In this document: positions 1-11,454 of the stretch, one piece after another
Layout of the letters: every line of letters begins with the position of its first letter
How positions within the stretch are numbered: position 1 is the stretch's first letter
From: Desulfohalovibrio reitneri
GTDB taxonomy: Bacteria > Desulfobacterota > Desulfovibrionia > Desulfovibrionales > Desulfovibrionaceae
Direction of reading: 5' to 3'
Length of the DNA: 64,000 nucleotides
NCBI RefSeq assembly: GCF_000711295.1
Contig: NZ_JOMJ01000003.1
Coordinates: 1,747,501 to 1,811,500 of the forward strand
Notes under the pieces: model-generated
What the model was told of the DNA's origin: nothing
Seen by the model: only the letters and a program-made list of their open reading frames with translations
Databases searched by the model: none
Translations under genes and position numbers: made by a program

Positions 1-342
1 GACCCCGCGCACACCGACGAGCCTCGCAACAACCCCATCGACCGCATCAACACCATCCTCAACGCCCTGGAGAAGCGCGGCGAGCGCGACCTTGCCCTGG
101 AGGGGGTCAAGCTGCTGGCCGCCGGACGGCGCGCCTCGGTGGTCCCGTACGAGGAAGTCAGCCCCAATGTGGACGGCGTGACTGGCTCCATGCTGCGCGA
201 CTACCCGGCCCTCGTTACTCTGCACAAGGCCATGATGGACCAAGCCGGGGAGGCCGAGGTGCGCGCCCTGCTCCACCGGGCCAAGCTGGAGTTGGACGAC
301 ACCCTGGCCCACTACCTGCGAGAGACGCGCCGCGCGGAGTAA
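1..342 (+). CDS. C-terminal part of an unrecognised protein (truncated by window edge)
   Basis: The reading frame is open from base 1 to the TAA at 340-342, giving at least 113 residues, so the true start lies upstream of the window. The visible part is charged and probably helical, with no signal peptide, membrane segment or cysteine motif. I do not recognise a family. A strong terminator follows, so this looks like the last gene of its transcript and unrelated to the glycogen operon downstream. Confidence 0.6.
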   Translation, partial: DPAHTDEPRNNPIDRINTILNALEKRGERDLALEGVKLLAAGRRASVVPYEEVSPNVDGVTGSMLRDYPALVTLHKAMMDQAGEAEVRALLHRAKLELDDTLAHYLRETRRAE

Positions 343-365
343 CCGCCGGTATTCCGCCCCTCAGC

Positions 366-415
366 GCGCCCCGGGAACCGTTCTCGCCCGAACGGCTCCC
401 GGGGCGCGTTTTTAT
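366..415 (+). terminator. Rho-independent terminator
   Basis: A long GC-rich stem (GCGCCCCGGGAACCGTT pairing with AACGGCTCCCGGGGCGC) around an 8-base loop is followed by a T run at 409-413. It closes the truncated gene and separates it from glgE. Confidence 0.9.
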
Positions 416-425
416 TCATCCATCT

Positions 426-454
426 TTGTCATGGCCCGCAGGCTCTGCTACATA
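426..454 (+). promoter_or_regulatory. Candidate sigma-70 promoter of the glgE operon
   Basis: TTGTCA (426-431) matches five of six bases of the -35 consensus. A 17-base spacer leads to TACATA (449-454), a weak -10. The predicted start near 461 would leave a leader of about 28 bases containing the AGAGGAG ribosome site of glgE. This rests on sequence match only. Confidence 0.45.
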
Positions 455-488
455 GAGATATGAGAGACTCTCTTCAGAGGAGCCGACT

Positions 489-2495
489 ATGCAGGATGGA
501 CGCAAGCGGGTTGTCATCGAGAACGTCCGGCCCCGTGTGGACGGAGGCCGGTTTCCGGCCAAACGGGCCGTGGGAGAGGACGTGGCCGTGCGGGCCGACG
601 TATTCGCGGACGGACACGACGTGGTCCGGGCCGTGGTGGCCTGGCGGCCGGTGGACGAGGCCGAGTGGCGCGACGAGCCAATGGAGCGGCAGGGAAACGA
701 CGTGTTCACGGCCCGGTTTCCCATCGAGCGGCAGGTGGACCACGAGTTCACCGTGCGCGGCTGGATCGACCACTTCGCCAGCTGGTTGACGGGGCTTGAG
801 AAGAAGGTGGACGCCGGGCAGGAAGTCACCGTGCCCCTGGCCGACGGCGCCTCCCTGGTCATGGACGCGGCCGGACGCGCCCGCGAAAGCGGAGCCAGGG
901 CCGACGCCGACGCCCTGGAAGGCTTCGCCACTTCCCTGGCCTCCTTCGGCCCGGACGAGGGGGAGGAGGGACTGGCCCTGGCTTCCGATCCCCTGCTGGG
1001 GGCCATGATGGTCCGCCACCACCACGCCGAGCTGGTCAAATCCCTGGGAGAGGCCTGCCACGTGGCGGTGGAGCCGGCTCTGGTGGCCTGTTCCGCCTGG
1101 TACGAGCTGTTTCCCCGCTCCTGCGGGCAAGGCACGGAGCACGGCACCTTCCGCGACGTCATGAAGCAACTGCCCCGCGTCAAATCCATGGGCTTCGACG
1201 TGCTCTACCTGCCGCCCATCCACCCCATCGGCCGCGGGTTCCGCAAGGGCGCCAACAACACCACCACAGCCGCTCCGGGCGAGCCCGGCAGCCCCTGGGC
1301 CATCGGCGCGGCCGAGGGCGGACACGACGCGGTGCATCCCCGCCTTGGCAGCCTGGAAGACTTTCGGGAGCTGGTGGGCGCGGCCCGGTCCGAGGGGCTG
1401 GAGGTCGCCATGGACATCGCTTTCCAGTGCTCCCCGGACCATCCCTGGGTGGAGGCTCACCCGGAGTGGTTCCGCCACCGCTCGGACGGCACCATCCAGT
1501 ACGCCGAGAACCCGCCCAAGAAATACCAGGACATCTACCCCCTGGACTTCGAGACCCCGTCCTGGCGCGAGCTGTGGCAGGCGCTGCGGGACGTCTTTCT
1601 CTTCTGGGCCGGGCAGGGCGTGCGGGTCTTTCGGGTGGATAACCCCCACACCAAGCCCCTGCCCTTCTGGGAGTGGTGCCTGGGCGAAGTGAAGAAGCAG
1701 CGGCCGGAGACGGTCTTTTTGTCCGAGGCCTTCACCCGGCCCAAGATCATGTACCGGCTGGCCAAGGCGGGCTTTTCCCAGTCCTACACCTACTTCACCT
1801 GGCGCAACTCCAAGCAGGAGATCGAATCCTACATGCAGGAGCTGGTGGAGACCGCCCCGCGCGACTTCTTCCGGCCCAACTTCTGGCCCAACACCCCGGA
1901 CATACTGCCGGAGTACCTGCAGTACGGCGGCCGCCCCGCCTTCCTCATCCGGCTGGTGCTGGCGGCCACCCTGTCCTCCAACTACGGCATCTACGGCCCG
2001 GCCTTCGAGCTGTGCGAGAACCATGGCCTGGACGGCCGGGAGGAGTACCTGGACTCGGAAAAGTTCGAGATCAAGGACTGGGACCTGGACCGGCCCGGCA
2101 ACCTGACCGCCTTCATCACCCGGCTCAACGCCATCCGGGCCAAAACGCCGGCCCTGCGCCAGACCTGGAACGTGCGCTTCCTGCCCTCCCACAACGACCA
2201 CGTGGTCTTCTTCGCCAAGTGGGCCGAGGGCGAGGAGGGCAGGCGCGAAACCACCCTCACGGCCGTTTCCCTGGATCCGCACAACCCGCAGACCGCCGAG
2301 CTGGAGCTGCCCCTGGAGGACCTGGGCATCAAGGAGGGGGCCACCTACATGGTCCACGACCTCCTCGGCGACGACAAGTTCGTCTGGGCCGGGCGCACCA
2401 ACCGCATGGCTTTCGACCCGCGCGTGCTGCCCGCCCGCGTCTTCCGACTGCGCACCCGCCTGCGCCGCGAAACCGACTTCGACTACTTCATGTAA
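489..2495 (+). CDS. glgE: alpha-1,4-glucan:maltose-1-phosphate maltosyltransferase
   Basis: This 668-residue GH13 enzyme transfers maltosyl units from maltose-1-phosphate to the non-reducing ends of alpha-1,4-glucan. Family signatures are visible in order: LPPIHPIGR near residue 240, the nucleophile in FRVDNPH (D384), the acid/base in FLSEAFTRP (E413), and a C-terminal beta domain. Length is usual for GlgE. The start is the ATG 6 bases after AGAGGAG. It leads a tight operon whose next gene makes maltose and phosphorylates it, supplying the GlgE donor. The assignment is firm because GlgE is distinguished from other GH13 enzymes by this motif set and by the maltokinase neighbour. Confidence 0.95.
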   Translation: MQDGRKRVVIENVRPRVDGGRFPAKRAVGEDVAVRADVFADGHDVVRAVVAWRPVDEAEWRDEPMERQGNDVFTARFPIERQVDHEFTVRGWIDHFASWLTGLEKKVDAGQEVTVPLADGASLVMDAAGRARESGARADADALEGFATSLASFGPDEGEEGLALASDPLLGAMMVRHHHAELVKSLGEACHVAVEPALVACSAWYELFPRSCGQGTEHGTFRDVMKQLPRVKSMGFDVLYLPPIHPIGRGFRKGANNTTTAAPGEPGSPWAIGAAEGGHDAVHPRLGSLEDFRELVGAARSEGLEVAMDIAFQCSPDHPWVEAHPEWFRHRSDGTIQYAENPPKKYQDIYPLDFETPSWRELWQALRDVFLFWAGQGVRVFRVDNPHTKPLPFWEWCLGEVKKQRPETVFLSEAFTRPKIMYRLAKAGFSQSYTYFTWRNSKQEIESYMQELVETAPRDFFRPNFWPNTPDILPEYLQYGGRPAFLIRLVLAATLSSNYGIYGPAFELCENHGLDGREEYLDSEKFEIKDWDLDRPGNLTAFITRLNAIRAKTPALRQTWNVRFLPSHNDHVVFFAKWAEGEEGRRETTLTAVSLDPHNPQTAELELPLEDLGIKEGATYMVHDLLGDDKFVWAGRTNRMAFDPRVLPARVFRLRTRLRRETDFDYFM

Positions 2496-2508
2496 GGACT
2501 GAAGCGAC

Positions 2509-5834
<3,326 letters not shown>

Positions 5835-5835
5835 C

Positions 5836-7764
5836 ATGTCCGACATCAGACACGACGTGAGCCTGCTCACCGACCACGACGTCTACCTGTTCAAGGAAGG
5901 GCGCCACCACAAGCTCTACCGCAAGCTGGGCTCCCACCCCATGGAGGTGGACGGCCAGAGCGGCGCGCTGTTCGCGGTCTGGGCGCCCAACGCCGAGTCG
6001 GTGGCGGTCTTCGGCGACTTCAACGACTGGGACACCAAGCGCCACCAGCTGCGCCTGCGCCAGGACGAGTCCGGCATCTGGGAAGGCTTCGTGCCCGGGG
6101 CCATGCACAGCCACCGCTACAAGTACCGCATCCGTTCGCGGCAAGGCGGGGACGAGTTCGACAAGGGCGATCCCTACGGTTTCCGATGGGAGTTGCCGCC
6201 GGAGACGGCCACGGTGGTCTGGGACCTCTCCCGCACCTGGGAGGACGCCGACTGGATGGCCAACCGCCACCAGCGCAACGCCCTGGACGCCCCCCACTCC
6301 TGCTACGAGATGCACCTTGGCTCCTGGCGGCACACCCCGGACGACGAGCACCCCGAAGGGCGTGCCATGAGCTACCTGGAGCTGGCCGACACCCTGCCGC
6401 GGTACCTGTTGGACATGGGCTTCACCCACGTGGAGTTCCTGCCGGTCATGGAGCACCCCTTCTACGGCTCCTGGGGCTACCAGTGCCTTGGCTTCTTCGC
6501 CCCCACCTGCCGCTACGGCACCCCGCAGGAGTTCATGCGGCTGGTGGAAGCGCTGCACCAGGCGGGCATCGGCGTCATCCTGGACTGGGTGCCCTCCCAC
6601 TACCCGTCCGACGCCCACGGCCTGGCCACCTTCGACGGCACCCACCTCTACGAGCACGAGGACCCGCGCCAGGGCTACCACCCGGACTGGAAGTCAGACA
6701 TCTTCAATTACGGCCGCAACGAGGTGCGCAGCTTCCTCATCTCCTCGGCCCACTTCTGGCTGGACGTCTGCCACGCCGACGGCCTGCGCGTGGACGCCGT
6801 GGCCTCCATGCTCTACCTGGACTACTCCCGCGAGGACGGGGAGTGGATTCCCAACAAGTACGGCGGCCGGGAGAACATCGAGGCCATCGAGTTCCTGCGC
6901 ATCCTCAACGAGTCGGCGTACGGCGATTTCGAGGGCGTCCAGACCATCGCCGAGGAGTCCACGGCCTGGCCGCAGGTTTCCCGGCCGGCCTACCTGGGCG
7001 GCCTGGGCTTCGGCATGAAGTGGAACATGGGCTGGATGCACGACACCCTTGACTACTTCCGCAAGGATCCCGTCTACCGCCGCTACCACCAGAGCCAGTG
7101 GACCTTCTCCATCTGGTACGCCTTCAACGAGAACTTCGTGCTGGCGCTGTCCCACGACGAGGTGGTGCACGGCAAAGGCTCGCTCATCGGCAAAATGCCC
7201 GGCGACGCCTGGCGGCAGTTCGCCAACCTGCGCCTTCTCTACGGCTACATGTGGGCCCACCCCGGCAAGAAGCTGCTTTTCATGGGCGGCGAGTTCGCCC
7301 AGGGCAAGGAGTGGAACCACGACGCCGAACTGGACTGGAACCTGCTGGACATCCACTGGCACGACGGCATGCGCCTGTGGGTGCGCGATCTCAACCTGCT
7401 CTACCGGGCCGAACCCGCCCTGCACCGGCTGGACTTCGACCTGGAGGGCTTCGAGTGGGTGGACTTCCACGACAGCGACAACTCGGTGCTGGTCTTCCTG
7501 CGCCGCGACGGCCAGGGACGCACCGTGCTGGTGGCCTGCAACGCCACGCCAGAGCCGCACGCCTCCTACCGCATCGGCGTGCCCGCGCCCGGTTTCTGGG
7601 AGGAGGTCCTCAACTCCGACTCGCCCACCTACGGCGGCTCCGGCTGGGGCAACACCGGCGGGCTGGAGTCCGTGCCCGTGCCCAGCCACGGCCACTACGA
7701 CTCCGTTTCCATGACCCTGCCGCCGCTGGGCGCGGTATTTCTGCGCCACACGGGCGAGGGCTAG
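5836..7764 (+). CDS. glgB: 1,4-alpha-glucan branching enzyme
   Basis: This 642-residue GH13 enzyme introduces alpha-1,6 branches into the glucan made by GlgE. The N-terminal CBM48-like segment ([20 protein letters not shown]) is followed by the catalytic barrel with [10 protein letters not shown] (nucleophile D320), [10 protein letters not shown] (acid/base E373) and [13 protein letters not shown]. The ATG lies one base after the stop of the maltokinase and its ribosome site (GAGGAGAGGAG) is inside the end of that gene, so the two are translationally coupled. The N-terminus is short, without the extra N1 domain of some enterobacterial GlgB proteins. Confidence 0.96.
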   Translation: MSDIRHDVSLLTDHDVYLFKEGRHHKLYRKLGSHPMEVDGQSGALFAVWAPNAESVAVFGDFNDWDTKRHQLRLRQDESGIWEGFVPGAMHSHRYKYRIRSRQGGDEFDKGDPYGFRWELPPETATVVWDLSRTWEDADWMANRHQRNALDAPHSCYEMHLGSWRHTPDDEHPEGRAMSYLELADTLPRYLLDMGFTHVEFLPVMEHPFYGSWGYQCLGFFAPTCRYGTPQEFMRLVEALHQAGIGVILDWVPSHYPSDAHGLATFDGTHLYEHEDPRQGYHPDWKSDIFNYGRNEVRSFLISSAHFWLDVCHADGLRVDAVASMLYLDYSREDGEWIPNKYGGRENIEAIEFLRILNESAYGDFEGVQTIAEESTAWPQVSRPAYLGGLGFGMKWNMGWMHDTLDYFRKDPVYRRYHQSQWTFSIWYAFNENFVLALSHDEVVHGKGSLIGKMPGDAWRQFANLRLLYGYMWAHPGKKLLFMGGEFAQGKEWNHDAELDWNLLDIHWHDGMRLWVRDLNLLYRAEPALHRLDFDLEGFEWVDFHDSDNSVLVFLRRDGQGRTVLVACNATPEPHASYRIGVPAPGFWEEVLNSDSPTYGGSGWGNTGGLESVPVPSHGHYDSVSMTLPPLGAVFLRHTGEG

Positions 7765-7777
7765 GCGAGGGCCGCGC

Positions 7778-9631
7778 ATGGACCAACGGTTTCCCTTCGG
7801 CCCGGCCAAAGAGGCGGACGGCCGCTGGACCTTCCGGGTCTGGGCGCCGAGGGTGAAGAATTGCCGCCTGATCCTGCGCCGGGAAGGGCAGGCGGAATGG
7901 ACCGGCCCCATGGAGGGGGGCGGTGACGGCTGGTTCCGCCTGACCGCCGAGGCGCAGCCCGGGGACGAGTACGCCTTCGCTCCCGGACGGCTGGACGAGC
8001 GGCCCGACCCGGCCTCCCACCGCCAACCGGGCGGGGTCCACGGCCCCTCCGCCCTGGTTGACCACGAGGCCTTCGCCTGGACCGAAACGGGGTTCGTCCC
8101 GCCGCCGCTTGAGGAATGGGTATTCTACGAGCTGCATGCGGGCTGTTTCACCCAGCGCGGCACCCTGGCCGCGGCCGCGGAAAAGCTGGACTACCTGGCC
8201 GACCTCGGCATCACCGCGGTGCAGCTCATGCCGCTCTCCGCCTTTCCGGGCAAGCGCAATTGGGGCTACGACGGGGTGCAGCCTTTCTGCGTGCAGGAAA
8301 CCTACGGCGGACCGAACGGGCTGAAGGCCTTCGTGGACCGGGCCCACGAGTTGGGACTGGCCGTGGTGCTGGACATGGTGCACAACCACTTCGGCCCGGA
8401 GGGCTGCTACGTGGCGGACTTCGGCCCCTTTTTCACTTCCGCCTACCGCACCCCCTGGGGCAAGGCGGTCAACCTGGACGGGGCCGACTCGGACGAGGTG
8501 CGGGCCTACTTCATCCAGACCTGCCTGCACTTCGCCCGCCACTACCATGTGGACGGCTTCCGCCTGGACGCGGTGCACGCCCTGCACGACCACATGCGCC
8601 CGGCCCACTTCCTGGCCGACCTCTCCGAGGCGGTGCACGGCTACGGCCGGGAAATCGGCAAGCCGCTGCGCCTCATCGCCGAGACCCACGCCAACGACCC
8701 CGCCCTGACCCGGCCGCGCTCGCGCGGGGGGCGGGGCCTGGACTCGGCCTACTCCGACGACCTCCACCACGCCCTGCACGCCATCGTTACGGGCGAGCGG
8801 CAGGGGTATTACCAGGACTACGGAAGCCTCTCCCGCACGGCCCTGGCCCTGGAGCGGGGTTTCGCCTTCACCGGGCAGCACGCGGGCTATTACGGGCGCG
8901 CCCACGGCGCGGCCGGACCGGACCTGCCCGGCACGGCCCACACCGTCTACCTGCAGACGCACGATTTCGTGGGCAATAGGCTGCGCGGCGAGCGGCTGCA
9001 CAGCCTGGTCCCGGCCGAGGCGGCCAAGGCGGCCACCGGTTTGTGGCTGCTCTCGCCCTTCCTGCCCCTCTTCTTCATGGGCCAGGAGTGGGGCGAGGAG
9101 AAGCCATTCCTCTATTTCGTGGACCACACCGATCCCGGGTTGCTGGAGGCCGTGCGCAAGGGACGGCGGCGGGAGTTCTCCCGCTTCAAATGGCATGGCG
9201 AGCCGCCCGACCCCTCCGCCCTGGGGACCTACCTGCAATGCAAGCTGGACTGGCAGGCCCCGGCGGAAATGGGCTACCGCTGCCACCTGCGCTTCACCCG
9301 CGAGCTGCTGGCCGCGCGCCGCGAGCACTCCGCCTTGGCGAGACTGGAGCCCCGCCACACGAGGGTTACTCCCTTCGCCCCGGACGGGGTGCTGGTCATG
9401 GAGCGGGGCGGGGACGACGGGCAAAAGGCCGTGGTGGTGGCCAACCTCTCGGACGCGGCCGCGCGATTCACCGCCTCACGCCTGCTGCCGCCGGGCAGTT
9501 GGCGCAAGACGCTGGAGGCGGCCGAGGAACGGTTCGGCGGGCCGGGCCCGTCGCTGCCTTTGGAATGCTTGGGCGGCGAGGAGCGCCTGGACTTGCCGCC
9601 CTACGCCTTCGCCCTCTACGTTTCGGCCTGA
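7778..9631 (+). CDS. treZ: malto-oligosyltrehalose trehalohydrolase
   Basis: This 617-residue GH13 enzyme cleaves trehalose from maltooligosyl-trehalose, the second step of the TreY-TreZ route. The N-terminal domain begins with the typical FGPAKEADGRWTFRVWAP pattern. The barrel follows, with GFRLDAVHAL (nucleophile D264), LIAETHANDP (acid/base E302) and VYLQTHDFVGN. It starts 13 bases after glgB and ends the operon. No treY, which makes its substrate, is present in the window. The gene end overlaps the opposite-strand small gene by 16 bases. Confidence 0.93.
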   Translation: MDQRFPFGPAKEADGRWTFRVWAPRVKNCRLILRREGQAEWTGPMEGGGDGWFRLTAEAQPGDEYAFAPGRLDERPDPASHRQPGGVHGPSALVDHEAFAWTETGFVPPPLEEWVFYELHAGCFTQRGTLAAAAEKLDYLADLGITAVQLMPLSAFPGKRNWGYDGVQPFCVQETYGGPNGLKAFVDRAHELGLAVVLDMVHNHFGPEGCYVADFGPFFTSAYRTPWGKAVNLDGADSDEVRAYFIQTCLHFARHYHVDGFRLDAVHALHDHMRPAHFLADLSEAVHGYGREIGKPLRLIAETHANDPALTRPRSRGGRGLDSAYSDDLHHALHAIVTGERQGYYQDYGSLSRTALALERGFAFTGQHAGYYGRAHGAAGPDLPGTAHTVYLQTHDFVGNRLRGERLHSLVPAEAAKAATGLWLLSPFLPLFFMGQEWGEEKPFLYFVDHTDPGLLEAVRKGRRREFSRFKWHGEPPDPSALGTYLQCKLDWQAPAEMGYRCHLRFTRELLAARREHSALARLEPRHTRVTPFAPDGVLVMERGGDDGQKAVVVANLSDAAARFTASRLLPPGSWRKTLEAAEERFGGPGPSLPLECLGGEERLDLPPYAFALYVSA

Positions 9632-9999
9632 CCACCCTCTTTGTCTCCGTTGTTCCCGGCCGCCACGTCGCAGGCCAGGCTGAAGCCCTCCATCTCCTTG
9701 CGCCAGCCGCGCGTCCAGCCGGACAGATCCTCGGACACGTCCTGCCCGCACAGGGCGCGTTCCTCTCGCTCGCGGTGCTCCCTGGCCTCCATGGCCAGCT
9801 CCCGCAATTTTTCGCCGCGCTCCCCGTCCGGCTCCATGGGCCCGGTTTCCTCGGCGTACCCCTCGATGGTCATGAGGTGCTTGCGCACGCACATCTCCCC
9901 TTCGGTGTCGCAGGGGCAGTCCGGGTTCGCCTGGTGCTCCTGCAAGAGCAGCAGCTCCTTGACCAGCTGGTCGTATTGCCACTTGAGTATCGGCTTCAT
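9616..9999 (-). CDS. conserved-looking small protein of unknown function
   Basis: This 127-residue soluble protein is rich in Glu and Arg, with a short cysteine cluster (CPCDTEGEMC near residues 28-37) that might bind a metal. The start ATG (9999-9997) was chosen because a near-perfect AAGGAGGATC ribosome site lies directly upstream. The frame stays open further upstream but has no better site. It is convergent with treZ. I do not recognise a family; it is accepted as a gene on the strength of the ribosome site and the compact, protein-like composition. Confidence 0.65.
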   Translation of the reverse strand: MKPILKWQYDQLVKELLLLQEHQANPDCPCDTEGEMCVRKHLMTIEGYAEETGPMEPDGERGEKLRELAMEAREHREREERALCGQDVSEDLSGWTRGWRKEMEGFSLACDVAAGNNGDKEGGQAET

Positions 10000-10130
10000 G
10001 GATCCTCCTTGTCGTCCGGGACTCTTTTCCGATTCTCTTCCTAACCCCATGCGCGCGCGGCTGGGCAGGGGAGAAACCAGGGAGAATGCCGGGACGGCCC
10101 GCCTCACCCATCCACGCGGCCTGGAGCCGG

Positions 10131-10159
10131 TTGGCCCGGCGCAAGCAATCGTGTATGCT
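10131..10159 (+). promoter_or_regulatory. Candidate promoter giving a nearly leaderless transcript
   Basis: TTGGCC (10131-10136), a 17-base spacer and TATGCT (10154-10159) sit so close to the ATG at 10169 that the transcript would begin only 2-4 bases before it. No ribosome site is visible before that ATG, which is consistent with leaderless translation. Confidence 0.4.
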
Positions 10160-10168
10160 CGATAAATC

Positions 10169-11158
10169 ATGCCCCCAATCCTCGCCGACGCCCCCGCCCC
10201 CCCGCTGGAAACCGGACTCGAAACCTGCCACGACACCCTGGGAGACCCCATCGACTGCGAGGGGAGCGGCCAGGACGCCGAAACCAAGCCTGGCCTGCCC
10301 TGGCCCGAGCCCCGCTTCACCGAGGCGGGGGACGGACTTGTGCGCGACGAACTGACCGGGCTGATCTGGCCCCGCTCGGCCAACCCCCTGGACTTTCCCA
10401 TGTCCTGGGCCGATGCCCTGGAGCGGGTGCGGCAATGGAACGATTCCACCCACCTGGGCCGCGACGACTGGCGTCTGCCCAACCGGCGCGAGCTGCGCAG
10501 CCTGGTGAGTCACGGCGCGCGCAAGCCCGCCCTGCCCGGGGGCCACCCCTTCGAGAACGTCTTTCTGGGCTGGCACTGGACCTCCACCACCTCGGCCATG
10601 TCCCCGGAATACGCCTGGAACGTGCATCTCGAGGGGGGCCGCATGTTCTACAGCCGCAAGACCGAGGACCGCCTGGCCTGGCCAGTGGCCGGAGAGTCGC
10701 GCGTGCTGCCGCGCACCGGCCAGACCGAGTGCTTCGATCCAGAGGGCAACGTCATCGCCTGCATCGGCACCGGCCAGGACGGCGAGCTGCGGCGCGGGGT
10801 GGAGGTGCTGGACCAGCTCACCGGGCTGGTTTGGAAAACCAACGCGGATATGGCCGGCAGCCTCCTCTCCTGGGAGCAGGCCCTGGAGGCCGTGGCCATG
10901 CTGCGCACCCAGAGCGGCCTGCCCTGGCGGCTGCCCACCATCAACGAGCTGGAGTCCCTGGTGGACGCCTCAAGCCACTCCCCGGCCCTGCCCGAAAAGC
11001 ACCCCTTCTTCGGCGTGGGCGAGGCCTACTGGTCCTCCACCACCTCCTTCTTCGAAACGGACTGGGCCTACGTGCTCTACATGCACAAGGGCGCTGTGGG
11101 CGTGGGGCACAAGCCCCGCCCCGAATTCACCTGCCTGGCCGTGCGCTACAACCTCTAG
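10169..11158 (+). CDS. DUF1566 (Lcl C-terminal-like) double-domain protein
   Basis: This 329-residue protein has two copies of the DUF1566/Lcl-C fold. Copy one is around residues 55-170 (DELTGLIW, DDWRLPNRREL, WHWTSTTS). Copy two is around 205-325 (DQLTGLVW, WRLPTINELESLVD, AYWSSTTS, CLAVRYNL). Between them is the linker TGQTECFDPEGNVIACIGTGQDGEL, typical of these proteins in deltaproteobacteria. Similar domains occur in secreted or surface proteins, but no signal peptide is visible, so location and role are unknown. Confidence 0.8.
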   Translation: MPPILADAPAPPLETGLETCHDTLGDPIDCEGSGQDAETKPGLPWPEPRFTEAGDGLVRDELTGLIWPRSANPLDFPMSWADALERVRQWNDSTHLGRDDWRLPNRRELRSLVSHGARKPALPGGHPFENVFLGWHWTSTTSAMSPEYAWNVHLEGGRMFYSRKTEDRLAWPVAGESRVLPRTGQTECFDPEGNVIACIGTGQDGELRRGVEVLDQLTGLVWKTNADMAGSLLSWEQALEAVAMLRTQSGLPWRLPTINELESLVDASSHSPALPEKHPFFGVGEAYWSSTTSFFETDWAYVLYMHKGAVGVGHKPRPEFTCLAVRYNL

Positions 11159-11331
11159 CCGCGCACCCCGGCCGCCTCACCGCTTCGAAAGCGGACCGCC
11201 CCCGTTCCGTCACCAAAAAGTCATCCCCATTCAATCCCTCCGCCACGCCGGGTTGCTATTTCCATTCCCCACGCGCCCCGAAACGAGGGGCCGCGCCTCT
11301 CTCTTTTTCAGGCAAACACCCGGAGCCTCCC

Positions 11332-11454
11332 ATGCTGTTCGACATCCCGCGCTTCTCCTTCGACGCCCGCCAGGCCACTCACCGCATGCTCTACGTCGCC
11401 CTGGGCGGTCCCGCCGCCATGTTCACCCTGCACCTCGGCCTCATCTACCTCTAA
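11332..11454 (+). CDS. 40-residue peptide coupled to the cyclic-di-GMP gene
   Basis: This short ORF starts at the ATG 11332 about 6 bases after GGAG and ends in TAATG, where its stop overlaps the ATG of the EAL-GGDEF gene. The peptide is basic and amphipathic in its first half. It has a hydrophobic second half (residues about 19-40, MLYVALGGPAAMFTLHLGLIYL) that could span or lie on a membrane. No family is recognised. The overlap suggests translational coupling, and it may be a leader or a membrane peptide partner. Confidence 0.5.
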   Translation: MLFDIPRFSFDARQATHRMLYVALGGPAAMFTLHLGLIYL

